From: Rhopalosiphum padi
Taxonomy: Eukaryota > Arthropoda > Insecta > Hemiptera > Aphididae
NCBI RefSeq assembly: GCF_020882245.1
Contig: NC_083597.1
Coordinates: forward strand, 43,192,152-43,256,151
Length of the DNA stretch: 64,000 nt
Direction of reading: 5' to 3'
Positions 40,291-54,324 of the stretch are shown one piece after another; positions within the stretch are counted from its first letter, which is position 1, and every line of letters starts with the position of its first letter. Under the pieces are notes generated by a model. That model saw nothing but the letters and a program-made list of their open reading frames with translations. It had not been told where the DNA came from and made no database searches. The position numbers and the translations under genes are program-made.

Positions 40291-43200
40291 ATGCGCATAC
40301 ATAAAACATTTTATGTACAAGCTTTTGCTTTTAGTATTTTAATAAGTGTACAGCAACATTATGTTTCTGCTTTCTCGACCGTAAGTATAATACATTTTTT
40401 AAAACTTATCTTTAATAATGGTATTTATTTATTTTTTATACATTTTCAACTTACCTATATAATAGGTACGCATATAGCACTAATTGAACATCCCATCAAT
40501 TAACCAACATCATAATTATTTATTTCAAAAATGTACAACTAAATATTTAGAATTATTCAGTGAGTTAGTAGCTAACATTAATCATAGAATAGATACATTT
40601 TATCGTAATTCAGTTATATTGTGCTCGTTTATATATCTTTAACAATATGTACAGTGTATCGCCGTGTTGTCCTCGTATAAACTCGCCCGTCTACTTTAAA
40701 TCGTACATAACTATCTGGATATTTAATGCTAACTATTTACTAAACTTTCAAAATATTTTCATGCATTAACTTTATAAATATCTGATAATTAAGAAACGTG
40801 AAATTAACATTTTTATTTTGTTTTGAGAACACGTAAAAGTTTAACACCAAAAAAACTATATTTAATTTTTACAGTTGTAGATCTTCAATAAGGTAATCAG
40901 TAATCACTAATCATTATCATCCAAACTTATATTTCGAAAATATTAAATTGAAAACATATTATAAGACATGTATCTATTTAGTATCTATTCATTTTTACTT
41001 TTTTTTTTTTTTAATAACATTTTAAAATTGTATACGATAAAACTGGTATCTTATACGACGTGATTAAATCTCAATTTATGACTGTGTAAAAACTGAAAAT
41101 ATGTTTAGTACTTCTGATTCCTTTTTTTAATTGTAATATTTATGTATTATATTTTTGATATGAAGGCAGATCAGATAATTAGTAATGGATATCCAGTAGA
41201 AACATATGAAGTTGAAACTAAAGACCATTACATGGTAGGTTTGGAACGAATACCATATAGTAAAAATGGAAATAAAACGATTGGCAAGCCTATAATTCTG
41301 TTGCACGGCTTGTATGGGACGTCAATGTATTACACACTTAACAATATATCTCTCAGTAAGTGTATTTTAATTGTTTGTTTCATTAATAGGAATATTTAAT
41401 AATAAATAATAACTAGTATGTAAGACAAAAAACCGAAATACCGTGGTATTATTAATGCATCAATTGAAAGCTTTCGCAAAATCCAAGAATATTACGTCAA
41501 CTTGTGCGCTTTATCATGAAATTAACTGAATATATAATCAGAAGAAAAAAAAAAGGTTACAAGTAGTAGTAGAGCGTCCAGGCCGATAGCATAGTCATTC
41601 ATACTGGTCGACCGTAATAATATGATTTATAGAGGTATGTGTATACTAAAATATATATACTAATCCTCAAAATGTTCACGATTATATTTAAATCCCAACA
41701 CTAGTATGGACTAAGCAGTTAAATCAGACTTTATAAATGTTAGATATTTTTTATTTTATGTATATTATTTCCAATACTCTAATAGTGTAATAAACTATAT
41801 AATATTCAACATTATGATAATTCGTATAAAATAAGATAGTAAAGTAAATAGATATATTTCTTAAAAAATACCGACGCCTCTCTACAACCTAAATATCAAT
41901 AAAAAGAAAAGAAAAACATTGAAACATAGGTATTGCAAAAGAATAGCGTTTGTTATAATTTATACTAATTTTTATACTTTTATCGTACAAAGGTTTCATA
42001 TTATCTGATGCTGGTTTCGACGTTTGGCTACTCAACTTTCGCCTTGCTGGCATTTCCAAATATATCAAGAATCCAAGAACCGGCCTGGTAACTCCGTTGA
42101 GAAATGTGTCTTGGGATTTTAGGTATGATCAACTAATAACTAAGTTATTTTTTCTGAAATAATTTATATTGCATAAATAGCTTTTAAAGTCATAACGAAT
42201 AACGATAAAACCAAAATTAATAATTGAATATATTATCCAAGCTTTGACGAATTGGGAATATACGATACGACAGCCGGCATTGATTTCATCTTAAACAAAA
42301 CTGGATATTCTACAATACACATGGGTGGTTATTCTTTCGGAGCTACCATATGCCTTGTTGCACTAGCCGAAAGGCCGGAATACAACAAAAAGATTGACAA
42401 ATTAGTGTTGATAGTGCCAACGGCAAGAATGAAGTACTACGACCGAAGGCTGATCATTCTAAAGATATTCCCCTATTTGTTCCATGTAAGTATATACTAT
42501 TAGGTAATTATACGCATTTGGTATAGATAACTTATGTTTAGGTGTTTTCATAGTATAAATATTACACTTGAAGACGCATTGGAGTACCTATAGATTATTA
42601 CTTTTCGTTATTTTTAAATTTATTGTTATATTTATATATTTATGTATATATTTATAATTGCATATACTAATGCAATTCAAAAACCATTTAAATTTCAAAA
42701 ATATGCTATTATTTTTAGAGACCTTTGAGAGGTAGGGGATACGTACCTAAGATGAAAAACCCAGATGATCAATGGCTAGGACGTGCATGTAAAGAGAGGA
42801 AATACATGAAACTATTTTGTCTTTATATAATGACCCAAGTACAAGGAAATCTTCTACCAATAAATTACGTGAGTAGCTCATATTATTTTAAATTTTTATG
42901 AAAAAGAAAATGATGTGATACGTCTAAATTTTACGACTCAAATTATTATAATTACAATTAATACTTATTTGTGCTTACTGCTTAATTATTATATTAATAC
43001 ATCGTATTTACATAATGTGTAATAATTTATTTTATTTGTGTAATGTATAATATTACAATTTTATTCTCAATCTAAAGTGATATCGTATTATTTTATAATT
43101 ATTTTAATTGCAATTTAAAACCTTCTATACCAGTTACTTAGAATAAATACAACTTTCCTGCATACATGTTAAATCATCGCAATACTTGATTATTAAAATG

Positions 43201-44948
43201 CATACACTTACCCCTTAAATTTAATAAATATATTATTTGTTTTACTTAGAACACCATTGAAATCTTGAGAACATATCCTCAGCCAACATCTGTTAAAGTT
43301 ATGACTCATTATTACCAACTAATACTCCAAGGTAAGCATAATAAATTGTCTGTTATATAAACAATCGATACAGTTTCAAACATATTTTGCAGTTATATTT
43401 ATTAAGTACGTCAGTTTATACTTCAGTTTTTTAAAATTATTACTCATACAAAAATATTGATTAAAATCCAAAATTAAACCACTCACTTTGTATAAATGTT
43501 AAAATATTATTAATTATATAAAACTTTTAAATTCATGCCCATCGTAGATTTTTAAATATTGTTTGATTATCCGCACCCACATTGATCCCAATTAGTGTGG
43601 ATAATCGACACTATATTTTTTATAATAAATTCCATGTATAATTGTATACTATAACTATGTATCTATTCACGTGTCGTTATTTGTAGTCAGTACATACATT
43701 ATACATGAGTTCTACGATGAGTACCTAGTTATTTACAAATAAACTATTTTGTATTAATGTGTAATCGTGAAAATGATAATGATAAATACTATCAGAAACT
43801 TAACAATGATATTAATGATATTATAATATACCACCTACTACATATCTCGTTTATAATTACCACAAAATTTTTCAGAGTACTTCCGAAAGTATGATTACGG
43901 AAAAATTGGAAATATGAAGCACTATAACTCCAGTATTCCACCTGATTATGATTTATCTAAAGTGACAGCAGCGACATATGTTTATCAATCAAAACATGAT
44001 ATCTTTGCTACACCCAAGGTATGTATATTAAAATATAATTTTAAATTATAATAACCATTAAACGTGTAAACAACACTTTTTCACATAATATTATACATAC
44101 TATGACTATTTTTTTTTATCAAACAGTATGTAAGTTGTACTACCTTCGAATAAATAACACTTATTACAATACAAAATGTTAACATTATTTTTCACACTTT
44201 GTTTTAGTTCATGCGTATTATTAAAATACATGAAATATTGCTTTTGTGCCATTCTCGTTACACGCGTATTATATCATATTACGATAATATATACTTAACC
44301 GTTGATTCCAATGGCCATAAAGTGTATAATAATAACTAGCGATACGTATTAGATCCAACGTATTATCTACGACCCAATTCTTCGGAGAATAAAATTCGCA
44401 CGTTACACCGGTTGAAACTTTATACACATATAGGGTTGCAAAATCAAGCTAAAAAGCATCATTTTATCATTTTAAGTTTCAGAAAATCTATCGATATAAC
44501 TTTTTTTTAAAAACGGTTCAGTAGTTTTTGAGATTATCCTTCAGTAAGAAACTCAAATATATATATATATATAAATACTAAACAAAAGTCCAATAATAAT
44601 TAAGATTAAGAAATTTGATATTATATCACAACATTATTAAAATATAGCCAAAGTATAAAAACTATACATTGTTAAAAACATTAAAGAAAAAAATAATATA
44701 ATTTATTTAGATTAGGTAAATTAATTACATATAATTGTAAATTGTACAAATATTAATCATAACTATAGACTTTTTTTTTTTTACTTACATGTATGTATTT
44801 TCAGGATGTAAAATGGTTAGTAGACCGACTGCCCAATGTCAAGAATGTTACAATGGTGAAGAAATTCAGTCACATGTCGTTCGCTATAAGCCCATATGCT
44901 AAACCTATTAACCTTTTAATTGCTAAACATTTGCTGGAAAAAAATTAA
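40291..44948 (+). CDS. Lipase gene 4: secreted acid lipase-like alpha/beta-hydrolase (8 exons, 390 aa)
   Basis: Exons: 40291-40380, 41166-41355, 41993-42122, 42242-42485, 42719-42868, 43250-43331, 43876-44018, 44805-44948 (TAA stop). The signal peptide exon ends VSAFST, as in gene 6. Catalytic features: HG at 77-78, Ser168 in GYSFG (Phe replacing the Leu of genes 1-3), Cys242/Cys252, Asp337 (QSKHD) and His366 (FSHMSF). Exon 3 is one codon shorter than in genes 1-3 and exon 6 is 27 codons. Exon 5 is basic (RPLRGRGYVPKMK), unlike the aromatic version in genes 1-3, so the cap over the active site probably differs. Intron 3 is only 119 nt. The exon 2 start rests on a weak AAG acceptor and is supported mainly by phase and by the sister gene 6. 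Compact gene (4.7 kb). Confidence 0.92.
43557..43615. mobile_element. Short inverted-repeat remnant, pogo-like, in intron 6 of gene 4
   Basis: The arms GATTATCCGCACCCA and its inverse GTGTGGATAATC lie almost back to back, with CGACACTATA at the right edge. This resembles two joined pogo/Tigger-type ends (CAGTGTCGATTATCC) whose interior has been lost. Confidence 0.4.
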
Positions 44949-45624
44949 ATGTATTAAAATTTTAAAATTTTTAATGTATTATTAAATTTTGTATTCATAT
45001 TCATATGGTGAATATTAATTTAACTATTCACCGGATGTAAGACTTGTTTAATAGTTTGTTCGTTCAGATATCTATACCATTATGATTAAGTATACATTTT
45101 ACAACTGGTTGTCAGTTATACCCAATGATATTCATTTTTTTTTTTTTTATCAATTATATTTTGTATTGTGTATTTTGTTCTTAATTAATTTAAAATGGGG
45201 CGTGAAATGAGAACCCAAAGCAAAGGTACCCGAAAATGAGTTACCTATTGAAAATTACATTTGTAATTAAAGGTTAAATTAATTTTAGAAAAATAGCACT
45301 GAGTAGATCTCTAGACTATGTTTTGGTATGAAGCTGAGTGCAAAATATGAAACTGCTGAGGCAATGTTGAATTTGTGAGCGTTGTATTTTAAACTGGTAA
45401 TATTAATCTTGGTTTTAACTTTAAGATCCTCGTATAATAAGCTGTTGGATAATTATCACGATTTCAATTATTTGAGAAGCTTTACCAACCATACGAAGTA
45501 GTTTGGCTTAAAAGAATCAGTTCGCATTGATGATCGAAGAACTTGGTGTAACCCCTGCAATAAGCAATACCATAAGACCAAATTAGTTGGAATAGATATT
45601 TATGTAGTAATAAAAGGTTTAGTG

Positions 45625-45859
45625 TAGTGGTTTCTAAACTGTGAGGTGTGTCTTCCTTGGGAGACACAGATAAGCACTTAGAAGTAGAGACAAGAAATAA
45701 AATATTGATATTGTACCTAACACTATAAGTATAAAGTATCCTATACGTATAGCATTATACACACTAATAAAAAAAACCTTGTTTCATTTATTCAAGGAGG
45801 CGTGATTATTTTTTTTTATTCTTCACGATGCTTCAACCGAAAAAGTTTGGAAACCGCTG
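45625..45859. mobile_element. hAT-type MITE downstream of gene 4
   Basis: Left end TAGTGGTTTCTAAACTG, right end inverted CAGCGGTTTCCAAACTT. The first base of the left end has mutated from C to T. Flanks GTTTAGTG and GTTTTCTG match at 6 of 8 positions, consistent with an old 8-bp duplication. Confidence 0.65.
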
Positions 45860-47116
45860 GTTTTCTGATTTAAAATATATTTAAGGAAGATATCTAGAAT
45901 GTTTATTATATATACGTTTGTTTTTGAGGAAGGGTCTCACGAGAGCGGAGAAAAGATGTGAAGATTGTTAATTCAAGTTTGACTTTAAATGTTCTACTCG
46001 TATAATTGTAGTAGGAGATAATAGTGAGGCATAGAGTGTAATTGTATCAATTCAAATAATATATAACTTTGTGCCGCACGGTATATCTTAAATAGTATGT
46101 TTTTGTTTCAAAAAAAAAATCGATGAAATTCACTATTCGCTATCGTTCATAAAAGTTGGTAATAATAAGTGTAATTTACAATAGCTATATTACCAGACAA
46201 AAAAAGATGATTTCTCTTTAATAGTATTGTCCAGTATTTTATCTACACTACATAACAATAAATAAATGATACAAAACTACAGTTTTTATACATATGGATT
46301 CAAATTTATTTTAGAATTTTCACTGGATTATTGCTTTAAGAATAAGCTTGTACTTTTAAAAAAAATATTCTATTAGAAAAACATGTTTCAAAACGTTATT
46401 TTTTGTAATGTTTTCTAATAGACGACGACGTTCTACGTTTCAATATTGTACAAGATATAGGCAATAGATGTCGTAATTTATTTTACCTGTACCGACACAT
46501 CTTATTACACAGAGTTTACTTGATTCATTATTAATACATTACATAATATACTTATTTAATACGTTAAATAATAACGTGGTACAAGTTGTGTTGTACCGTA
46601 CAACACCGTAACCGACATACTTTAAGGCTATACGACAGAAAGAAGTAGGTATACGTATGAATACTAATTATCGTTTCTATCTGAACCTAAGCCAAAATTA
46701 ACCACGTGAAAGATAAAATATACTAAATTTTTTTTATAGAACAGAGAGATCAATCTCCTATAAAGTCAAAAAAATATAGATGTCAAATAAATTATTAAAA
46801 AAACATAACAAATATTAAGCACATATAAAAGTTTATTTAATTTTGGTAAAAATACATATAATTATTTCATCATGAAATATTCGTATCCAATATTTATATT
46901 AGTTGTTACTTCATTACGTATATATATAAACTAATTTAGAATAATACAATAAATAGCAAATATCATAGTAATTAATAAATTGAAAATTTCTAATAAATTA
47001 GAAATGACATTGATCAATAAATCGTAATTTTTTAAGATATATAAATATAGTAATTAATTTCCGACTCAATTATAGTCTTAACTTCAATAAACGTTATCCT
47101 AAAAGTTATTTAAATT

Positions 47117-47840
47117 CTTATGATTGCAGATGATACAAAAGTATTTAGTGAAATTAGAAACATAAAGTTGGTGCTATTAAACTGCAGTTCGGTTTAGATG
47201 ATATTTATGGGTGGTGTCAAAGTAATGATTTATATTTAAACTTTAAAAATGTTTCATTTGAAAATAACGCTTATTCAGTTTGACTATTCTTTAGGAAATA
47301 ATAATTTATTGAGAGTAACCGAATACATGACCTAGGAGTAAGGTTAATATGACACTTTTTTTTAATGGTTATATATATCTTATTAAAAAAATTAGGTTTC
47401 CTGCTCATGTGCACATTTTAGTGATAAATATTCATTAAAATCATTAAATCAGTCAACTGTCATTCTTATTTTGATTATGCACTCCTGATCTAGAATCCAT
47501 ATTCAAAAATAATAACATTAAACTAGGAAAAAATTCAAAATAATTGTATTCGATTCTTATATTATCAATGTTTTGGCTATAGAACTCCACATTCGAGCTA
47601 CGAAGTATAGAAACAGCCGTTTTTAATATTATTCTAACGCGTGGACAGCGTTTTTTGAAATAAAACTAAAATATTGTATAAATATAATAAATAATATGAT
47701 TTATCGCCCAAAATACTTCAGAACATAAATTTTAAAATTAGTCCAAAGAATTGTTGTAGTAAAACTTATTATACATTTAAAAAATGTAGCAATGTCATAA
47801 ATTATGTGTTTATGTTATATTCGCCGTCGAATATTCTATA
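47117..47840 (+). pseudogene. LINE (jockey-type) reverse-transcriptase relic
   Basis: The text starts LMIADDTKVFSEIRN, the catalytic (Y/F/I)ADD block of LINE reverse transcriptase. It continues across shifts with LDDIYGWCQSNDLYLNF and DLGV, then FDYALLI and NPYSK, in the order of the RT thumb and connection region of jockey-like elements. Several stops and frameshifts make it non-functional. It is 5'-truncated, as most LINE copies are. Confidence 0.7.
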
Positions 47841-48890
47841 TAGCTGGTAATTATGTATGAAATATTGATTTTTTTTTAATATACCTCTAACAGAATTTAC
47901 AATTCAGATTTTAAAATGTATATTATAAATAATTGGAAATCAATTTATATGTTACGATTTATAAGGGAAAACATAAAAAAGAGAATTATATAAAGTTTGC
48001 ATTTACGTGCTTTTTTGATTTGATTTTTTTTTAATTATTGCAAATTATTGTACAATTTATTATTATATATTTATAGTTAGAATTTGTATTTTAAAACATT
48101 AAATTTTTATATCGTAATCATGCTATTATAAATAATCTATCATTTTATAATAAAATAAACATTATTTATTCAAATTCCAGCCATAAACTTGATAACTTTT
48201 TAACAATTCATTTTTAGTATTTCTATAAAGATTTTCAACCGTAACTGTTCATAAATTAATAGCTTTTAATTTTTGTACACTGAATTTTAACTTTAAAATC
48301 ATTAAATATTATACATATATCAATTACAATTTACCAATTTAAATAACATTACTTTAAAATTTTACACGGATATAAATCAAATTTAATAATTTAACCAGCT
48401 AACAAATATTAGTTATTAATAAAAAAGTTAGTTAGTTTTCATAAAATAACAGGTTTTTTGACTTATATAGAGTATATATTTATACGTTATAGTTATACAT
48501 ATATAGCCACCAAATATTGTATAAGATTTTAGATTATTTAATAATGTGTAGTACATATTATACAAAAAATAAGCTCGCTAAGTTTGGAATATTAAAAAAA
48601 AAATAATCGTTAATGAAAAACTCATGTTTTTATTACTTTACGGTACTTAATAAATTTGTAATTAAATACTCTACTAATGCCCTTGAGGGTCTCATTGAGA
48701 ATGTATACTTAAGAGAAACCAATGTATTTTATTCTTTCAATTCTCAATTTTAATAAATTTTTAATGCACATTTAAATATCACATCGCGTAACAGAATTAT
48801 TTATTTTTAACATACTAATAATAATGTATTGAAATAGGTATTACTACTTATTTTATATTTTAAGAATTCGTGAATTAATTTTAAAATAAA

Positions 48891-51800
48891 ATGAATATTT
48901 ATAATATATATTTTTGGGTAACTATTCTATATAGTAGTACACAATATTTTGTGTCATCTAAAGAAACCGTAAGTACATTTTTATTTAGTATAGACAGTAA
49001 TATACCTAATACATATATGATATGCAATACAGCCAATAGCCAATAGGTATCAATTTTTTTAACGTAATGCGTTGCATTTAATCTCTTTAAAAAAACTTAA
49101 AATATTTTGAAAAATATGTGCACACAGAAGCAAAACTTAGCAAATATTAAAAATTATATAATATTAAAAGTATACATTTTAAAATATTGTATGACATAAA
49201 ATGTTTTTATGGTGTAATAATTAAATATAACTAAACCAACACTTTTATTTTTATGTTTAAAGTGGGAAAAAATCAAAGCCAGTGGATACCCTCTTAAGAT
49301 GTATGAATACCAAACTGAAGACCATTTTATGTTAGGTATGGAACGAATACCATATAGTAAATATGGTAACAAAACAATCGGTAAACCAGTTATCTTGTTA
49401 TCTGGTATGTTCGCCACATCGATTGTCTACGTTTCACATAACAAATCACTCGGTAAGTAATATATTTATTAATTATTATATTTTTCATGTTTAGAGAGTG
49501 CATTATTGTTGTATTTTTTAAAACATGATGGTAAAATTTATTTTAATTTTATACAACAATAAGCGATGAATGTATACTGTTTTTACAATTTGTGTGGCTT
49601 TTTTTTATGTCTGATGTTACCTTTATTAGCAGTAAAAATGATTCAAATGATTCAATCATGAACTTTGAGTGGTTTCTGATAAAAAAAAAATAAATTAAAT
49701 TAAATTGAAGAGGCTACAAGTAATTAGGTTCGCTAAATTTTCAAAATTAATCTGGAAAAACGAAAAATAAATAATAATTAGGAAAATAAGGGCATATTTA
49801 CATAAAACCAAATTTTAACACAATCGATTTGTATTTTTGTTGAAATTCAAAACTAAATATTTTTAAAGACTTGATTTTTTAACAAAATCTTTATGACAGC
49901 ATTTTCTAGACCCGATATCATTTTTAAAATATTTTATCTGTTTTTGGGTTATTAATAGACATTTTAAAATTCACGTTATTAATATATGATAATTTTATGG
50001 ATGAGTTTAAAAGATATTAAGTAAAATAAAAAAGTTCCTCAATAGTTGTTCTAAATATACTTAATTAAAAAATATCTAAAATAAAGTTACAATTTTTTCC
50101 AAACATTTCAAGTTCAAGATTTTATGATATTAGATATTTAAATGAAACGATTTTAGTTATTTTGATATAATCAAAAATGTATTATTTACAAAAACAATGA
50201 ATATTTTAAAATATTTATATTAAATTTAAACTACTTATACGAGTATAACAATTTATTCACACCGTTCTACAGTAAGATTAACTTATTAGTTAATCATAAT
50301 AAAATAATTATTCATTAATAAAATATGAGTGTTTTTTATTTTTGGTCAAAAATTAGTTTAACTTACCTAATTAATAATAGAAAAATAAATCACTAACAAC
50401 AATATAAATATATAATGAAATATTTAAATATAGGTAAATAAAATACACGATGACAGACAGTCTGCTGTCTGCGGTCAGAATCGTTTTACGTGTGCAATAA
50501 TTTATTATTGAATTAATATTTAATACATCCATTACTACAGTGACCTACTCGATGATACTTGACACATATATTATAAATATTATAAAACTGTGCAATTTCT
50601 CTGGTTCTTTTTTCAAACTATCTTTTAAATATTTTTCCAAGTATATAAACCTTGTCATATAAAATACAAAATTAGCTTTGATTACATTATAAATATGAAT
50701 TTAGTGTGTTCGTTTTTAATTTGTTATTCGTTTTTAACCTACTTTCCTATATTGTTTTTGTTTTATAATTTACTACTTTGTCCCTTTGCCTTCCAGAGCA
50801 AATAATAATTACCAAACCCTTAGTTTTGTAAAAAATCTCGAATGTTTTATCTACATATTTTTTTATTTTTCAATACTCGTAGATTATTAACTATCTTTTT
50901 TCATAATTATTGTAATTATTAATATTTATTTTTTTATTTTATTTTGAGGGGGTGGGAGGGTTAATTATACATCAGTCCTAAACAAAATAATACAACAGTT
51001 TTTTTAATTTATATTAGAGTATCGTTAATACTATTATAAATGTATAATTTATAACTTTATAAGTACCTATAATTATTATTACGAAACATAATATAAACTT
51101 TGATAAAAACCATTCGATATCAAAAACATGAAATCTCTTAGTTTAAATAAATTTTCTTTTCACAATAAAACAATTGCTATACATATTATCAAATATTTAT
51201 ACAGACATGAAGGTTTGAAACTAAACTTAAAACTATTTCAACATATTCATTTCGCCATCAAATTTTGTTTATATATATAATATATACCTATATATTATAT
51301 TTTTTATTTATGATAACGTTTATCATTTAGGTTACCTGCTATCAGACGCAGGATTCGACGTTTGGCTTTTCAATTATCGAGTTACCGGTATGTCCAAAAA
51401 AATTAAGGATCCTAGAACCGGAATTGTACCTAAATTAAGTAGCTTAAATTGGGATTACAGGTGAGATCGAAGTGAAGTATATTATATACTTAATATTATG
51501 ATTATAAATTATAAATTAATAGAAAATTTGATTGAAATAATCATGAAGTAATTTTTTTTGTTTGAAATTAACATGTTCAAACTGTTATTAATATATTCAA
51601 CGCGTATGTTCAACTTAGACTATTTTCCGTATAATAATATATAATTAACGTATATTAAAGGTAATTAAAAAAATAAAAGTCATATTTGTAACATGTTTAT
51701 TGCATGATAATGTGATATAAGTCATATCATTTTTACTATTATAATAGAAATGTTTTAATAATACTGAAAATCTAAATAAGTAGGTATTATTTATAAAAAA

Positions 51801-54100
51801 TGGAGTCGTTAGTTATAAAATAACAACAAAATATAATAATTCCAGTGATTGAAGTTTACAAAATGAGTTAATAATATTTAGTATATTATAAATAATTGAT
51901 GGTTATTTATTTTTATTAACAAACTCAAATCTTCGTAATTTCTAACTATCTAACTAATGAAAATTTTACATAGGTACATTTTTCTATTATTATTAATTAA
52001 ATCCAATTCTTTAGATACGATTTTTACTTGGGAGGAGGTATTTATTTTATATTTTATTTATTAACTCGTGAATAATTTAAAATTAATTAATCATATTATT
52101 GCTCATCATATTATTTAGAATTACATAGATTTTAATAAAAAAAAGTTAAAAATACATTTTGTATTAATTTAAGTAGTCAATAATCAAAATAAAATAAAAG
52201 TCAAACTTTTATGTTTTATCGATATACGTACTATTTGGAAATTTATTATTATTGAAATTTTAATACATACTATATTTATAAAGTATAATGATTATTTTGA
52301 TTCTATTGGAGAATTTTGAACCCCCTTACTCCCATAGCTAAAGTCCACTGGCTACTGATTATATGACATATTATATTGATTTCAGCTTTCACGAGTTAGC
52401 TATTTACGATTTACCAGCCGCCATTGACCTAGTAATATCTGTGACTGGGTATTCTAAAGTTGACGTTGGTGGTGTTTCTCTTGGAGGAACTATACCACTA
52501 ATTACATTATCCGAGAAACCAGAGTACAATAAAAAAGTTCGAAATATGATCCTGATGGCGCCAGCAAGTAGAATGGGATCTTCATATAAGGGTGCACCGT
52601 ACTACTTCGTTAGAACAGCTATTCGGCAATTCTTAGTAATAATTTAAAAAAAAAAATAATTTTCATATTTTATTTGTCGTTATTTTTATTTTCTCGCAAT
52701 TTAACGAGCACGTTATCTGGCAAAAAATACCTACCCTGCAAAATATTATTCATATTATTATGCAATTGCTTTCTTTCTATAGTTTCAATTATATTAAGTC
52801 CCAATAAATTACATAAAATACTGAAATATTCTCTAACGTGAGCAATTTTTTTTCAGTGAATAATATTATTTATCTTTTTATAATCTAAATATAATTGGAA
52901 AAGCATTGAAATAACACAAAATAAAAATATGATATGATTTGTATTGTTGTTGATGATCAAATATAGTACACAATACTATGATAATTGTTATTTTTTAGAA
53001 AACCGATTTCAAATTTCGTTATATATCACTTAACAATGATCCGGATAACATCGCAGTTGGACAATTGTGTAGAGTTAAAATGTTTGGATTTATTTGCATT
53101 CAATCAATGAACATTATACAGGGAATGTATAATCCTCTTCACGTAGTATGTATCATAATATTATAATATCTTCTATTAAGAGAAACATTTATCTACACAT
53201 TTTTAAAAAGTTTAATATTTCAAGATAATAAGCTTTTCATTTTAATTCGAGAATTAAATGTTTGTCTTTGTTTAGGAACCAGTCATAGACGTATTTACAA
53301 CTTATCCGCAACCCACATCATTAAAGACGGTTAAACACTATTTTCAATTATTGCTATCAGGTAAACGGTGGCTATATAAACTACGATTTGCATATTATAT
53401 AACTTTGCAATACGTAATATATTATAACTTAATAAATTGAGTTAAGACCAACAATGTATTTTATTGTTATTTCCATAGGTCGTTTTACTAATTATGATTA
53501 TGGACCAATTGGAAACATGCGGCATTACCATTCTAAACAAGTTCCAGAGTATGATATCAAAAAAATTACAGCTCCAGCTATAATCTTGTACTCGAAACGG
53601 GACAACCTTGTACCTCCTCAGGTAAACAAATATAATAATTAAATAACATAAAAATACATGTACTGTACAGTGTACATATTTTCATCAACAGTTACGAGTA
53701 AAGGTCTCTTATTGGGTAATAATCAAATCCTTTAATATTCGGATTGTGATATATTAATAATTTTATCTATTATTGAATAAAAAAAAAATGCTTAAGTCAC
53801 AGTAATATAGATGGTATATCTCCTATTATGGCTGTTACGCACGCGATGACCTGTACAATACGTGTATATTATGTAGATAAGTGAACTCGAGTTATAATAT
53901 CATATTTTTATATTTGAATATTATGTAATATATTCTATGTTTATTAATTTCAGGACATCAAATGGTTACTGAACAATTTACCAAATATTAAGAGCACACT
54001 TTACATCGATAAAATACCTTTTAGTCATCAATCTTTTGCGATGGATAAAAGAGCACATTTAGTTATTGGTCCATACATAGTGAAGCAATTATCATCATAA
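48891..54100 (+). CDS. Lipase gene 5: divergent acid lipase-like alpha/beta-hydrolase with HG-to-SG change (8 exons, 389 aa)
   Basis: Exons: 48891-48968, 49263-49452, 51331-51460, 52386-52635, 52999-53145, 53276-53360, 53479-53621, 53954-54100 (TAA stop). The short leader (MNIYNIYFWVTILYSSTQYF) is a weaker signal peptide than in the other copies. Ser164 (GVSLG), Asp335 (YSKRD) and His366 (FSHQSF) are kept, as is the Cys240/Cys249 pair. The oxyanion-region HG, present in the other five genes, reads SG here (Ser73 in LLSGMF). Exon 4 is two codons longer than in its neighbours, with an insertion near SSYKGAPYYF. The open frame, intact splice sites and AATAAA after the stop argue against a pseudogene, but catalysis may be altered. 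The exon 5 end was placed before GTATGT because this keeps the cap length; a donor 3 nt earlier is also possible. Confidence 0.9.
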
Positions 54101-54318
54101 CATCATACTCAAAAAAAAAAAGTTTATTGAATCCAGTGAAAACGTAATCCTCACGTGTGAAGATGTATTCAATTATATTTATATAAGAAATAGTTTATAT
54201 AGTAATACGAATATAATTATTAAACATCATAAGTTAGCTGAAATATTTTAATGTTTATGTATTTAAAAAAAAAAAATTAAATGATACTTGTTAAAAATGT
54301 ATTAGTTATGCTTTTTTC

Positions 54319-54324
54319 AATAAA
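54319..54324 (+). terminator. Polyadenylation signal of gene 5 (candidate)
   Basis: AATAAA about 220 nt after the gene 5 stop. Confidence 0.4.

Larger units (their letters stand above)
44949..48890. other. Intergenic spacer between lipase genes 4 and 5
   Basis: About 3.9 kb with no gene. It contains a hAT MITE (45625-45859) and a LINE reverse-transcriptase relic (47117-47840). The rest is AT-rich and unremarkable. Confidence 0.65.

Noticed and set aside
44437..44560. GGTTCAGTAGTTTTTGAGAT stretch resembling the 3' tail of some LINE or Helitron elements
   Set aside because: Only one short motif; no second end, coding part or borders could be found.
49154..49417. Minus-strand open frame of 87 codons
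   Set aside because: It overlaps exon 2 of lipase gene 5 in antisense and shows no family features.
52010..52352. Possible MITE just before exon 4 of gene 5 (right end near TCCACTGG)
   Set aside because: The left end is too degraded to pair and no target duplication is visible.
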